This document shows positions 41,973 through 50,697 of a stretch of DNA of 64,000 bases, in pieces (the first letter of the stretch is position 1; every line of letters begins with the position of its first letter). Position numbers and translations under genes: made by a program. The notes below the pieces were generated by a model. That model saw only the letters and a program-made list of their open reading frames with translations, was not told the DNA's origin and did no database searches. This DNA is from Neorhizobium vignae (GTDB taxonomy: Bacteria; Pseudomonadota; Alphaproteobacteria; Rhizobiales; Rhizobiaceae), in assembly GCF_000732195.1 (NCBI RefSeq), contig NZ_JNNU01000008.1:264449-328448 (forward strand), in the 5' to 3' direction.

Positions 41973-43009
41973 TAGCGGTCCTCCTTCTTCGAGAGGCGTT
42001 CCGGCAGGTATTCGACCCAGCGCGACAGCCGGTCGCGGCCGATCAGCACCAGGATGACGAGCAGCAAGCCGATATAGAACATCCAGTATTGCGGCGTGAT
42101 CACCGACAGCCAGTCCTTGACCAGCGTGAACAGGATCGCCCCGAAGATGCCGCCATAGAGATAGCCGGTACCGCCGATGACGAGCACCAGCAGGACGTCG
42201 GCCGAGCGATGGAAGGCAAGCACGTCAGGCGAGACGAAGGCGGTCGTCTGGGTGAGCAGCGCCCCCGCCATGCCGGCAAACACCGCCGCGATCGTATAGG
42301 CGATGACGATGCGCTTGCGGCCTGGCACGGCAATCATGGCAGAGCGCATGGAATTGCCCTTGATCGCCTTCAGCGACAGGCCGAAGGGCGAGAAGGCGAT
42401 ACGGCGCATGATCATCGTGCCGATGAAGAGCACGTCGACGCAATAGAGATACCCGACCTTGCCGAACAGATCGAACTCGAACATGCCGAGGATCGGGCCG
42501 GGCGAAAAGCCGGAAAGCCCGTCGGCGCCACCGGTCAGCCAGGCCATCTGGTTGGCGACTTCCGCCATCATCAAACCGATGCCGAGCGTGGTCATCAGGC
42601 GGGTGAGGTCCGAACCGCGCAGGATGAGGAAGCTGGTGAGCAATCCGAGCAGGCCGGAGACGATACCGGCGACGATCAGGCCTGTTACCGGTTCGGCGAT
42701 GAAATGCAGCGCCAACAGGCCCGCCACATAAGCGCCGAGGCCGAAAAAGGCGGTATGGCCGAGCGAGACGATGCCGGCGAAACCGAGCACCAGGTCGAGC
42801 GACACGGCAAACAGCGCCAGGATGGCGATCTCGGTCAGGATCAGCATCTTCGAGGGCAGCAGAAAATAAGCGGCGATTGCGGCGATCCAGACGATGATCT
42901 CGTAGAAGCGGATACGGCTTCTACGCTTCATCAGCTTGGCAGCGCGGCTTTCGGCAGCAGTGGTGGAGGAATTTGGCGACACGGTGGTTTCCTGCGGAAG
43001 AACGCTCAT
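41972..43009 (-). CDS. livM: branched-chain amino-acid-type ABC transporter permease
   Basis: ATG 43009 (MSVLPQETTVSPNSS) overlaps the livH stop by ATGA; a much longer open frame upstream lies within livH and is rejected. The 345-residue protein has a 45-residue hydrophilic start and nine to ten membrane helices. The LivM hallmarks are GFAGIVSLGHTAFFGLGAYVAG and, further on, the EAA-like loop SLKAIKGNSMRSAMIAVPGRK. The tail is YLPERLSKKED. It pairs with LivH to form the channel. Confidence 0.92.
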   Translation of the reverse strand: MSVLPQETTVSPNSSTTAAESRAAKLMKRRSRIRFYEIIVWIAAIAAYFLLPSKMLILTEIAILALFAVSLDLVLGFAGIVSLGHTAFFGLGAYVAGLLALHFIAEPVTGLIVAGIVSGLLGLLTSFLILRGSDLTRLMTTLGIGLMMAEVANQMAWLTGGADGLSGFSPGPILGMFEFDLFGKVGYLYCVDVLFIGTMIMRRIAFSPFGLSLKAIKGNSMRSAMIAVPGRKRIVIAYTIAAVFAGMAGALLTQTTAFVSPDVLAFHRSADVLLVLVIGGTGYLYGGIFGAILFTLVKDWLSVITPQYWMFYIGLLLVILVLIGRDRLSRWVEYLPERLSKKEDR

Positions 43010-43863
43010 CGGCCGCCCCTTGAGAAGAGGCCGTTCGGCCGAACGATCAGCATTACGATCATCAGCGCGTAGATGACGAACGGACCGATCGCCGGCACGT
43101 AATATTTGCCCGCCACGTCGGCAATGCCGAGCAGCAGGGCGGCGAGGAACGGGCCGGAGACGGTGGACGTGCCGCCGACGGAGACGACGATGAGGAAGTA
43201 GATCATGAATTTCAGCGGGAAGTTCGGATCGAGACCGAGAATTTCCGCGCCCATCGCCCCGCCGAGGCCGGCAAGGCCCGAGCCGAAGGCGAAGGTCAGC
43301 GCAAAGACAAGCGGCACGTTGATGCCAAGGCCCATGGCGACGCGCCGGTCGTCGACGGCAGCGCGCAGCCGGCTGCCGAAGCGGGTCTTCGACAGGATCA
43401 GCTGCAGAGCCAGCGCCAGCGCCGCGCAGACGATGATGGTGAAGAGCCGGTATCGGCCAACGCCGACGCCGAACACATCCATGCGACCGGAAAGTTCCGG
43501 CGGCAGGTTGATCAGCTGCTGCTGGCCGCCCATGAAATAGTCGGTCGCGGCAATCGCCATGAAGACGATGCCGATCGAGAAGAGCACCTGGTCCAGATGC
43601 GGCGCCTGGTAGAGCCACTGGTAGAGCGTCCGCTCCAGCAGAAGGCCGATCAGCGCCGACACGATGAAGGCCGCCGGCAGGCACCAGTAAAAGGAGATGC
43701 CGTAGCGGTTCATCATCACCACGGTCACGTAGCCGCCGGCCATGGCAAAGGCGCCATGCGCCAGGTTGATGAAGTTCATCAGACCGAGCGTCACCGTCAG
43801 CCCGCAGGCCAGAATGAAAAGCAGCATCCCATAGGCGATGCCGTCGAACAGGATTGTCAGCAT
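43006..43863 (-). CDS. livH: branched-chain amino-acid-type ABC transporter permease
   Basis: A 285-residue permease starting MLTILFDGIAYGMLLFILACG, with LivH signatures GLMNFINLAHGAFAMAGGYV and the EAA loop KTRFGSRLRAAVDDRRVAMGLGIN. It has about eight membrane segments. It lies 240 bases after livK, a gap that holds a RIME-like element, and overlaps livM by four bases. Confidence 0.93.
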   Translation of the reverse strand: MLTILFDGIAYGMLLFILACGLTVTLGLMNFINLAHGAFAMAGGYVTVVMMNRYGISFYWCLPAAFIVSALIGLLLERTLYQWLYQAPHLDQVLFSIGIVFMAIAATDYFMGGQQQLINLPPELSGRMDVFGVGVGRYRLFTIIVCAALALALQLILSKTRFGSRLRAAVDDRRVAMGLGINVPLVFALTFAFGSGLAGLGGAMGAEILGLDPNFPLKFMIYFLIVVSVGGTSTVSGPFLAALLLGIADVAGKYYVPAIGPFVIYALMIVMLIVRPNGLFSRGGR

Positions 43864-43970
43864 ATAAATCTTCTCTGCGAGGCCCTGCTGCGAGCGATGA
43901 TGTTGCCCGGCATTGTCGCCGGGAAAACGAAGCGGCTCAAGTGCCCTGACCTTCTTGTTATGAACCTGCT

Positions 43971-44090
43971 CTCATCCGCCTGCCCTCCCCGTCAGGCCGG
44001 GGAGGAGGCATATGCCGCGCCGTTTGCGGTTTCCCCCTCGCCCCGTTTACGGGGGAGAGGATGCGTCGAGCGAAGCGCAGGCGGGGTGAG
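43971..44090. repeat. RIME-like palindromic mosaic element between livK and livH
   Basis: Ends CTCATCCGCCTGC (43971-43983) and GCAGGCGGGGTGAG (44078-44090) are near-perfect inverses. Inside are two hairpins, CCTCCCC/GGGGAGG near 43984-44006 and CCCCCTCGCCCCGT/ACGGGGGAGAGG near 44032-44060 (imperfect). This is the same arrangement as the element in the metal ATPase gene. It sits in the transcribed leader of livH within the liv operon. Confidence 0.7.
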
Positions 44091-44103
44091 GCGATCCCTG
44101 CCC

Positions 44104-45282
44104 TTACTTGGCGTCGGCCTTTTCCGGATCCTTGAGATCCTTGAACGTCTGGAACTCGACGTTCTGCAGCTCGCCGTTCACGTCCTTGACCTCGCGCATG
44201 TAGATGTTCTGGATGATGTCGCGGGTTTCTGGATCGATCGAGACGGGACCACGCGGGCTCGTCCAGGTGAGGCCCTTGACGGCTGCCATAAAGGCCGGTC
44301 CGGTGACGTCGCCCTTGGTCTTTTCGAGCGCTGCGTAGATCAACGCCATGCCGTCGTAACCGCCGACCGACATGAAGTTCGGGCGCATGTCGGCATTGGC
44401 CTTCTTGAAGGCGGCGACATAGGCCTTGTTTTCCGGGCTGTCATGCGAGGTAGCATAAAAATGTCCGGTAATGGTGCCGATTGCCGGCTTGCCCATCGAA
44501 TTGAGGATATCGTCGTCGGTCACGTCGCCGGTCGCGATCAGCTTGATGCCGGCATCGGCAAGGCCACGGTCAGCAAACTGCTTCATGAACAGCGAACCGG
44601 CGCCCGAGGGCAGGAACACGAAGACCGCATCGGGCTTGGCGTCACGGACGCGCTGCAGAAATGGTGCGAAGTCCGGATTGGCGAGCGGCACGCGCACGGC
44701 CTCGACGATCTCGCCACCCTTGGCCTTGAATTCCTTGGTGAACCATTTTTCGGCATCGATGCCCGGGCCGTAGTCGGAAACGAGCGTCACCACCTTCTTG
44801 ATCTGGTTGGCGGCGGCCCAGGTGCCGACCGGCAAAGAATATTGCGGCAGGGTGCCCGAGGTGCGGGTTATATATTCCGATGCCTTTGTGATCGACGCAG
44901 TGCCGGCTGCCATGACCACTGACGGGATCTTCGCCTGGGTCGCTACGGGGGCAACCGCCATGGCAAGCGGCGTCAGGCCGAAGCCGGCCAGAACCTTGGC
45001 GCCGTCGTTGACGACCAGTTCCTGCGCGATGCGGCGGGTCTGGTCGGCCGTGCCGGCGTCGTCGCGGATGACGAGCTCGATCTTCTTGCCGGCGACGGTG
45101 TCACCCTTCATCGCCATGAAAGTCTTGGCACCGGCCGAGACCTGACGGCCGGTCGATGCGAACGGACCGGTCATCGGCAGGATGAGTCCAATCTTGATGG
45201 TTTCCTGGGCGGCTGCCGGAATGGCCGCAAGGCAGCTGAGCGCTACGCCCGCCGCTGCAATGAGAATTCTTCTGTTCAGCAT
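44104..45282 (-). CDS. livK: branched-chain amino-acid-type ABC transporter substrate-binding protein
   Basis: The 392-residue periplasmic protein follows a CGGAGGAGGAAATAC ribosome site. It has a signal peptide (MLNRRILIAAAGVALSCLA) and a type I periplasmic-binding fold. Features are TIKIGLILPMTGPFASTGRQ, ELVIRDDAGTADQTRRIAQELV, PDAVFVFLPSGAGSLFMKQF and VSVGGYDGMALIYAALEKT. It captures the solute for LivHMGF encoded downstream. The ligand cannot be read from sequence; relatives bind leucine, amides, aromatic acids or short-chain amides. It is the promoter-proximal gene of the operon. Confidence 0.92.
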   Translation of the reverse strand: MLNRRILIAAAGVALSCLAAIPAAAQETIKIGLILPMTGPFASTGRQVSAGAKTFMAMKGDTVAGKKIELVIRDDAGTADQTRRIAQELVVNDGAKVLAGFGLTPLAMAVAPVATQAKIPSVVMAAGTASITKASEYITRTSGTLPQYSLPVGTWAAANQIKKVVTLVSDYGPGIDAEKWFTKEFKAKGGEIVEAVRVPLANPDFAPFLQRVRDAKPDAVFVFLPSGAGSLFMKQFADRGLADAGIKLIATGDVTDDDILNSMGKPAIGTITGHFYATSHDSPENKAYVAAFKKANADMRPNFMSVGGYDGMALIYAALEKTKGDVTGPAFMAAVKGLTWTSPRGPVSIDPETRDIIQNIYMREVKDVNGELQNVEFQTFKDLKDPEKADAK

Positions 45283-45565
45283 GTATTTCCTCCTCCGAGT
45301 GCGGAATTTTCTTATGGAGGCCCTGCCGGACTTCAGCCCAGGCCCGCCAAAACCGGTAGCCTATATCGTTGACTGCCGGTATGTCAGTCAACGGGTCGAG
45401 ATACTTCGACGTCCCATCATTTTCAACTTCTCGTCAACCTCCATGGGCCGCGACGGGCGATTCCCGCGCCAACATCAGTCTCTCCACCTGCCTGGCACAT
45501 TTGCACCTTAGCCCGGCCGCGTCTCCACGCTCAATCAGTTCATCTGCCGGACTCATAAGTTATGG

Positions 45566-46777
45566 TTATAGCGATCGATCGGACCAGGTGGGCAGAAATT
45601 CCAGGAAAGCCTGCTGTGCGGCCGTCGGCAGCCAGTCCCTTCTCGTCGTCACCCCGATCGGCCGCGATGTGTGGCTGAGGTCGAAAGGCAGCGCCCGCAT
45701 CAGCCCGCGGGCGATCTCCGCTTCCGCCTGGAGACGGGATGTGCAGCCGAGATGGTCGGTGGAATCGAGGAGCTCGCGCATCAGGATCAGCGAGCCGGTC
45801 TCGACGATGCTCTTCGGCGGCCCGTTTGCCGAACCGGCAAAGACGCTGTCGAAATACCGGCGCATCGGCGTCCCGCTCTGGTTGACGACCCAGGGGAAGG
45901 TGGCAAGGTCCTCGACCGTCAGCTCCTCACGGCTGGCCAGCGGATGCGCCTGCCCGGAAACCATGACCACCGTGTCGTGGAACAGCACCTTCTGCTCCAC
46001 ATCGCCGATCGGGGCCGGCACCCGAAGCGCGCCGAGCATGAAATCCACCTCGCCACGGCGCAGAGCACCCAGCAGGTCCGGGTAGGGACCCTCCTGGATC
46101 AGGATCGGCAGGTTCGGCCGGATCTTCCGGAAACCCGCGATCGCCTTCGGCAGCACATAGGATTTGGCAAGCGGCGTCGCGCCGATGACGATCTGGCCGA
46201 TCTCGGCCGCCGTCAGTTCCGCAAGATCCGCATCCGCCTGTTCGAGCTCGACGAAGGCGAGCCTTGCCGCCTGAGCGAGCGCGTGGGCCGCGCGCGTGGC
46301 GACGATGCCGTAGGACGTCCGTTCAAACAGGGGACGCGCCGCCTCCTCCTCGAGCTGGCTGACGGCGCGATAGACCGCCGGCTGGCTGAGGCCCAGGCGG
46401 TTCGCCGCCAGCGTAAAGTTCTCGGTTTCCCGAACCGCGATCAGCGATTTCAGCTGCGCGGTCGTCGCCGTCACCCGCAGTCGCGGCGACAGTTCCGACA
46501 GCGCCGGATCGAGAAAACCGAAGGCCCGCTTGATGCGCAGCGCCAGGATCTCGCCGGCGCCATTGGCAAAAACCCGTTGCGGCGTGCGGGAAAACAGCGG
46601 CAGGCCGGCGGTCTTTTCGATCTTCGACAGAGCCTGGGTGACCGCCGGCTGGGAGACGAAGCAGATTTCGGCCGCCTTGGTCACAGAACCGGTATCGACG
46701 ACCGCGAGGAACGCCCTCAGATGCCTGAGGCTGTGATGCAGGATCGTGGATGCCGATGGGGGCCGCGAGGAACTCAT
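45566..46777 (-). CDS. LysR-type regulator with two tandem HTH domains
   Basis: The protein has 403 residues, about 100 more than a normal LysR regulator. The excess is a complete extra winged HTH. The first covers about residues 15-75 (LRHLRAFLAVVDTGSVTKAAEI, VSQPAVTQALSKIEKTAG). The second lies at about 100-160 (LKSLIAVRETENFTLAANRLGLSQ, AVYRAVSQLEEEA). The usual two-lobed effector domain follows (IVIGATPLAKSYVLPKAI). ATG 46777 is chosen for length and AGAAGA upstream. It is upstream of livK in the same direction with a 283-base gap and may control the liv operon. Confidence 0.9.
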   Translation of the reverse strand: MSSSRPPSASTILHHSLRHLRAFLAVVDTGSVTKAAEICFVSQPAVTQALSKIEKTAGLPLFSRTPQRVFANGAGEILALRIKRAFGFLDPALSELSPRLRVTATTAQLKSLIAVRETENFTLAANRLGLSQPAVYRAVSQLEEEAARPLFERTSYGIVATRAAHALAQAARLAFVELEQADADLAELTAAEIGQIVIGATPLAKSYVLPKAIAGFRKIRPNLPILIQEGPYPDLLGALRRGEVDFMLGALRVPAPIGDVEQKVLFHDTVVMVSGQAHPLASREELTVEDLATFPWVVNQSGTPMRRYFDSVFAGSANGPPKSIVETGSLILMRELLDSTDHLGCTSRLQAEAEIARGLMRALPFDLSHTSRPIGVTTRRDWLPTAAQQAFLEFLPTWSDRSL

Positions 46778-46862
46778 GATGGGTTCTTCTAGCACATCTG
46801 TTTGGCGCCGGAAGCGCAAGCCCGGCCCAAGAAGTCTCCACGGCTGCCGCCGTTCCCCGCCT

Positions 46863-47795
46863 TTACTTCAACCCGTTGGCGACAGCTTCCCTCACCGCAA
46901 GCTCCGCCATGGCGAGCGCTGCTTCGCGGGTCCTGGCGGCGGCGATGAACCGGCCATTATGGCAGAAGCTGGCGCCTGCGACGCCACAGACTGCCTCGAG
47001 ATCACCGTCGGTCAGGCCGGCCCACGCCGCCGGCAGATCGGCGCGCACTTCGAAACCTTCATCCGCTCGGCGAATGGTCGTAAGGCACCAGTCCTTGTCG
47101 CGCGGGTGAACGACAAACAACAGATGATCGGCGCCTGCCTTGATGATTGCCGGGCGGAACGGCATTCCGGTCGGCAACTCCAGAATGCGCTCTTCGCCCG
47201 TATCCACGATCGCCTGATGCACGAGCGCCTCGGCGCGCAGTTTGGAGGCACTCTGGGCGATCCGCGCCTCGACGAAACTGCGCGCAATCGCAAGTGCCGC
47301 GTGGAAACCTCGGTTTTCCGCTTCCGGGTCTTTCTCGTCGAACACGGGTTTCAGGGTTTCCAGGAGGGCGGGCAGAGTGAGCCCAGCCAGCGGCCCCGCA
47401 ATCGAGGGGCTGAGCGCACCATTGTCCATCAGATCGACCGGGAGCACGAAGCTCGCATCGAAAGAGGCGTGCAAAGTCTCGATATGAGCCTCGGGAAGGG
47501 TCAGGGCGGCGAGGTAGTCACGGCCATAATGCTTCCAGACCAGTCCGAACGAGCTGTAGGGTTGGCCATCCTCGCGCAGCGGCGCGCCACGCTGATGGTG
47601 ATCGAAGATCTGGGCCACAGCGTCATAGGCGCCGCCGACGTCATAGATGATGCGGTCGGCACAGGGCGCGATCCATTCCGGCGCCCGGCTGCGAACGATC
47701 CGAGCCTTCGGGAAAAGCCGGGTCAGGACGACGCTCGACAGCAGTTCGTCGGCATGGAAGCCACCCGAATGGGTGACGAGAAAATCTGGTGTCAT
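46863..47795 (-). CDS. MYG1/UPF0160-family predicted metal-dependent hydrolase
   Basis: The 310-residue protein has the MYG1 signatures VTHSGGFHADELLSSVVL at the start and DRIIYDVGGAYD followed by IFDHHQRGAPLREDGQPYSS, which supply a DHH-like metal site. The end has CHNGRFIAAARTREAALAMA. Eukaryotic MYG1 is a 3'-5' RNA exonuclease; bacterial members are little studied. ATG 47795 (MTPDFLVTHSGG) is favoured over an upstream ATG. It is followed, 85 bases beyond its stop, by the LysR gene in the same direction. Confidence 0.88.
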   Translation of the reverse strand: MTPDFLVTHSGGFHADELLSSVVLTRLFPKARIVRSRAPEWIAPCADRIIYDVGGAYDAVAQIFDHHQRGAPLREDGQPYSSFGLVWKHYGRDYLAALTLPEAHIETLHASFDASFVLPVDLMDNGALSPSIAGPLAGLTLPALLETLKPVFDEKDPEAENRGFHAALAIARSFVEARIAQSASKLRAEALVHQAIVDTGEERILELPTGMPFRPAIIKAGADHLLFVVHPRDKDWCLTTIRRADEGFEVRADLPAAWAGLTDGDLEAVCGVAGASFCHNGRFIAAARTREAALAMAELAVREAVANGLK

Positions 47796-47920
47796 GCCGG
47801 GATGCGCCTCGTGGTTCGCTGAAGGTTCGTTTGCGGTCAGCACCTGATAACCATTACCGGACGCCTCCTCAACCCGCCATTGCCCCGTTTGAACACGTAT
47901 ACAGCGACTACATGAGCACT

Positions 47921-48403
47921 TCAGGAGATTGCCAGGATCTCCAGTTCCTGACCGCCGGCCTCGACGACATCTCCGACAGCCTTGCCCATCAGCAGCGTTG
48001 CGACCGGCGATACGAAAGAAATCGATCCGGTCTTGGGGTCCGCTTCATCCTCTCCGACGATCCGGTAGGTCTGCACGCGCCCATCGTCGCGGCTGAAGGT
48101 CACCGTACTGCCAAAAGCGACATTCTCGACCGATGTGGGATCTGGAACGAGCTGGGCCGTGTGAACTCTCGCTGCAAAATAGCGTACATCGCGAAGCGGA
48201 TTGGCTTGCTGGCGCCGCCGGTCATTGACGTCCTCAATCGCGCTCGCCGCGCCATAGGCCTCGCGCGCCTGCCGGAGCTGCAATTCCAGGGCCTTCAGCC
48301 CCGCTTCGGTCACCAGGTTCGGATGCGGCGAAATCGGACGATCCGGCAGCAGGGTTTCCGAAGCGGTTTCGGAACTCTCTTCCTTTGTAAAGGCAACACT
48401 CAA
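47921..48403 (-). CDS. GreA/GreB-family transcription elongation factor-like protein
   Basis: A TTG at 48403 with CGGAGTTTGCGA upstream gives 160 residues; no ATG in frame gives a sensible start. An N-terminal coil follows HPNLVTEAGLKALELQLRQA, and the C-terminal Gre/FKBP-like domain has ENVAFGSTVTFSRDDG, YRIVGEDEADPKTGSISF, VSPVATLLMGKAVGDVVE. The N-terminal hairpin acidic tip of GreA is not clear (DVNDRRRQQANP), so it may bind RNA polymerase without stimulating cleavage, like other Gre paralogues. Divergent from the HEPN gene. Confidence 0.85.
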   Translation of the reverse strand: MSVAFTKEESSETASETLLPDRPISPHPNLVTEAGLKALELQLRQAREAYGAASAIEDVNDRRRQQANPLRDVRYFAARVHTAQLVPDPTSVENVAFGSTVTFSRDDGRVQTYRIVGEDEADPKTGSISFVSPVATLLMGKAVGDVVEAGGQELEILAIS

Positions 48404-48651
48404 TCGCAAACTCCGTCTGTCAGGGCGCACCCGCGAGGCATGGAACGCCTTGGCCCGCCATTGGTCGGACCCATGCATACGACAACAACGCAACAACCGC
48501 CAATCTCGATCCATCGGCCCATCCCGCTCGCGGCAACCTGCGCTTCACTGCTCGGACACCAAATCGCCGCCCGAATTCCCTGGCGGTCGACGCGGGGGGA
48601 CTACCAGAACTGCCAGTGGACGGTGCGGGATCTTTCGCCTATCGATTGCTC

Positions 48652-49560
48652 ATGAAATCGTCGCTCGATCATATACCACCGCGCAAACAGCGAGAGCTCG
48701 GCAGGGTCCTGGAAATCCTGCATGAAGAATTCGAGGACGCCCTGAAACAGGGGACTGCCGACTTCAAGAAGCGCGGCCGGATCCTGAAGATCATCCTGTT
48801 CGGTTCCTATGCCAAGGGTGGATGGGTCGACGAGCCGTTCACGATGAAGGGTTATCGGTCGGATTTCGATCTGCTGATCATCGTCAACGACCGCAGGCTC
48901 TGCGAATTCGCCGACTACTGGTACAAGGCGGCCGACCGGCTGATCCGCGACAAAACGATCGAAACACCGGTGAGCTTCATCGTACATTCCAGGCGGGAGG
49001 TGAACACCTACCTGAAGGAGGGGCAGTATTTCTTCTCCGATATCCGCAAGGAAGGCATAGTCCTCTACGAACTGGATGATGAGCCGCTGGCAGAGCCGCA
49101 GCCGCTGTCGCCGGCCGACCGGTTGCGGGTCGCGAGGGAGCATTTTGAAGAACGGCATCCCACTGCGGTTGGCTTTCTGGACACCTCGCAATACACGCTC
49201 AGCAGGGGCCGCAATAAAGAAGCTGCGTTTCTTCTCCATCAATCGCTCGAGCAGGCTTATTCGTGCGTTCTGTTGACGCTCACGAACTATGGCCCACCCT
49301 CCCACAACATCAAGTTTCTGCGCTCGCTTGCCGAGGAACAGGACCGGCGCCTCGCCGAGGCGTTCCCGCGCGATCAGCATCGCGAGCGCGCCTGGTTCAA
49401 CACGCTGAACGAGGCCTATGTGAAGGCACGGTACTCAAAGCACTACGAGATCAGCCAGGAGGCGCTCGCCTGGCTGGGAGAGCGGGCAGCCGTATTGCTG
49501 GAGTTGGTCATAGACGTATGTACGGAGCACCTCAAAATGCTTGAGCGGAATGGCGACTAG
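48652..49560 (+). CDS. nucleotidyltransferase-HEPN fusion protein
   Basis: The 302-residue protein joins two domains normally found as separate toxin-antitoxin partners. The N-terminal MNT domain has LFGSYAKGGWVDEPF and, after a short insert, YRSDFDLLIIV, giving the GS and D-x-D metal residues. The C-terminal HEPN domain (about 165-300) has EAAFLLHQSLEQAYSCVLL and the RxxxH-type motif in ARYSKHYEIS. A small number of such fusions are known in proteobacteria; in split pairs the MNT protein AMPylates or neutralises the HEPN RNase. Here they are in one chain, so self-control is likely. ATG 48652 is chosen over 48616 because it lacks the unusual extension. Confidence 0.85.
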   Translation: MKSSLDHIPPRKQRELGRVLEILHEEFEDALKQGTADFKKRGRILKIILFGSYAKGGWVDEPFTMKGYRSDFDLLIIVNDRRLCEFADYWYKAADRLIRDKTIETPVSFIVHSRREVNTYLKEGQYFFSDIRKEGIVLYELDDEPLAEPQPLSPADRLRVAREHFEERHPTAVGFLDTSQYTLSRGRNKEAAFLLHQSLEQAYSCVLLTLTNYGPPSHNIKFLRSLAEEQDRRLAEAFPRDQHRERAWFNTLNEAYVKARYSKHYEISQEALAWLGERAAVLLELVIDVCTEHLKMLERNGD

Positions 49561-49801
49561 CGAATTCTATGAGTGGGCGAATGGTGGGACAAAACCGGTC
49601 GCCGTGAACCAACTCGAACGGCCGACACGTCATAAAATCAGTCAGCAGAACCAGCTCCATTGGCCATCTCTTCGTTCCCTGCCATTGGTCCTGCTACCCT
49701 TTCAATGCGTCAATCTTGTTTTTGAGTATTTGTTCTTCTTCCGGTCTCGTTGACCATGCGGCCTTCGACTCCATTTCCCGGATGGGAAATGGAGGACGGG
49801 A

Positions 49802-50008
49802 ATGCGAGCATGCAAAACATGTCAGGATACCGGCTCGGTGTGCGAGGCTCATCCAACACGGGCTTGGAGCGGAACGCGTTGCTGCGGTTGTGGCGCGGCG
49901 GGCATGCCATGCCCCCGTTGCTCCGCTGAGCTTGCATGGGACAAGCCGCCGGACGACTCACAGATTTTCAGGTCCATGACCCACACCGCGGGCAAGAAGG
50001 TCAATTGA
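49802..50008 (+). CDS. small cysteine-rich (zinc-ribbon-like) protein
   Basis: The 68-residue protein begins MRACKTCQDTGSVCEAHPT and continues CCGCGAAGMPCPRCSAE, giving four CxxC-like pairs able to hold two zinc ions. This is a pattern of small rhizobial proteins that also show HPxRxWxG. ATG 49802 follows ATGGAGGACGGGA. The stop is directly followed by the next gene's ATG. Role unknown; nucleic-acid or protein binding is possible. A shortened tail with similar ending residues is seen at 52446-52490. Confidence 0.65.
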   Translation: MRACKTCQDTGSVCEAHPTRAWSGTRCCGCGAAGMPCPRCSAELAWDKPPDDSQIFRSMTHTAGKKVN

Positions 50009-50233
50009 ATGTCGCGCAGCTCGAGGAATAATGGGCGTGTTCTCCCAGTGAGCCCTGCCGATTTCGAAAAACTTGCCTCGGCCGTCTACGGAAACAATTG
50101 GCAATCAGCCCTCGCGAGGCGTGTTGGGCTAGACGCCCGATCCGTTCGCCACCGGAAGGCCGGCGATCGGCGTATTCCTGACTGGCTTGAATGGGCGATT
50201 GGAATTCTGGAGCGCCACGAAGATGAGCGGTAG
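50009..50233 (+). CDS. small HTH protein
   Basis: A 74-residue product with a basic N-terminus (MSRSSRNNGRVLPVS) and a helix-turn-helix-like core: WQSALARRVGLDARSVRHRK, then RIPDWLEWAIGILERHE. This resembles phage/XRE-type small DNA-binding proteins. It begins immediately after the upstream stop and may be translationally coupled to the cysteine-rich protein. Accessory-region context suggests mobile-DNA origin. Confidence 0.6.
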   Translation: MSRSSRNNGRVLPVSPADFEKLASAVYGNNWQSALARRVGLDARSVRHRKAGDRRIPDWLEWAIGILERHEDER

Positions 50234-50697
50234 CACCGCGCAACGCAATCTGGTGGCGCGGGAAGTACGACCTATTTTTGGCGCAGCCTAGAACAGGAGA
50301 CACCTAGCAGAATGAAACCAGAAGGTGCCGCAAAAACGATTTGTCTGGGGGAGCTGTTTTCGCTCAACCCTATGTTGATGATCTTCGGTGCGGCTCTGCT
50401 TACCGCCGTCGGATTGCTAGTCTTTTTTGCGAGCAGGAGGCCTGCGCCATCTTGATGTTTGCGGGAGCGAGACGGGTTAAAGGCCGCTACCGAGCGTTTT
50501 GTGCCTTGGGTGCCGGTTTGGAACTCGTGATCTTAGTGCATCCCTCACCAGCGATGACGTATCAAGATCATGCATGGACCACACTGATCCAACTTCAGCG
50601 CCGAGTTTAAAAGTTTAACGGAACGATTTAGCGGACCTCCACTCATTTCGACTATGCCTAGCCCAGTTCGCAACGATCTTCGGCTTGGAGGCTTCTC
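50234..50697. other. accessory intergenic region with one tiny membrane ORF
   Basis: Apart from the 47-codon frame at 50312 no gene is seen. The stretch is AT-richer than the flanking coding DNA. The last 40 bases hold the GGAGGCTTCTC ribosome site of the TadG-like gene. Confidence 0.4.
50312..50455 (+). CDS. tiny predicted membrane protein (47 residues)
   Basis: This frame, shorter than usual cut-offs, reads MKPEGAAKTICLGELFSLNP, then a single hydrophobic segment MLMIFGAALLTAVGLLVFF and a basic end ASRRPAPS. The charge pattern fits a small inner-membrane protein with its C-terminus inside. AGGAGA lies upstream but at a wide spacing. There is no competing gene. Plausible but not proven. Confidence 0.3.
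   Translation: MKPEGAAKTICLGELFSLNPMLMIFGAALLTAVGLLVFFASRRPAPS

Noticed and set aside
50341..50610. 89-codon frame in the gap before the TadG-like gene
   Set aside because: Composition looks random and it overlaps the better-formed 47-codon membrane frame in another phase.
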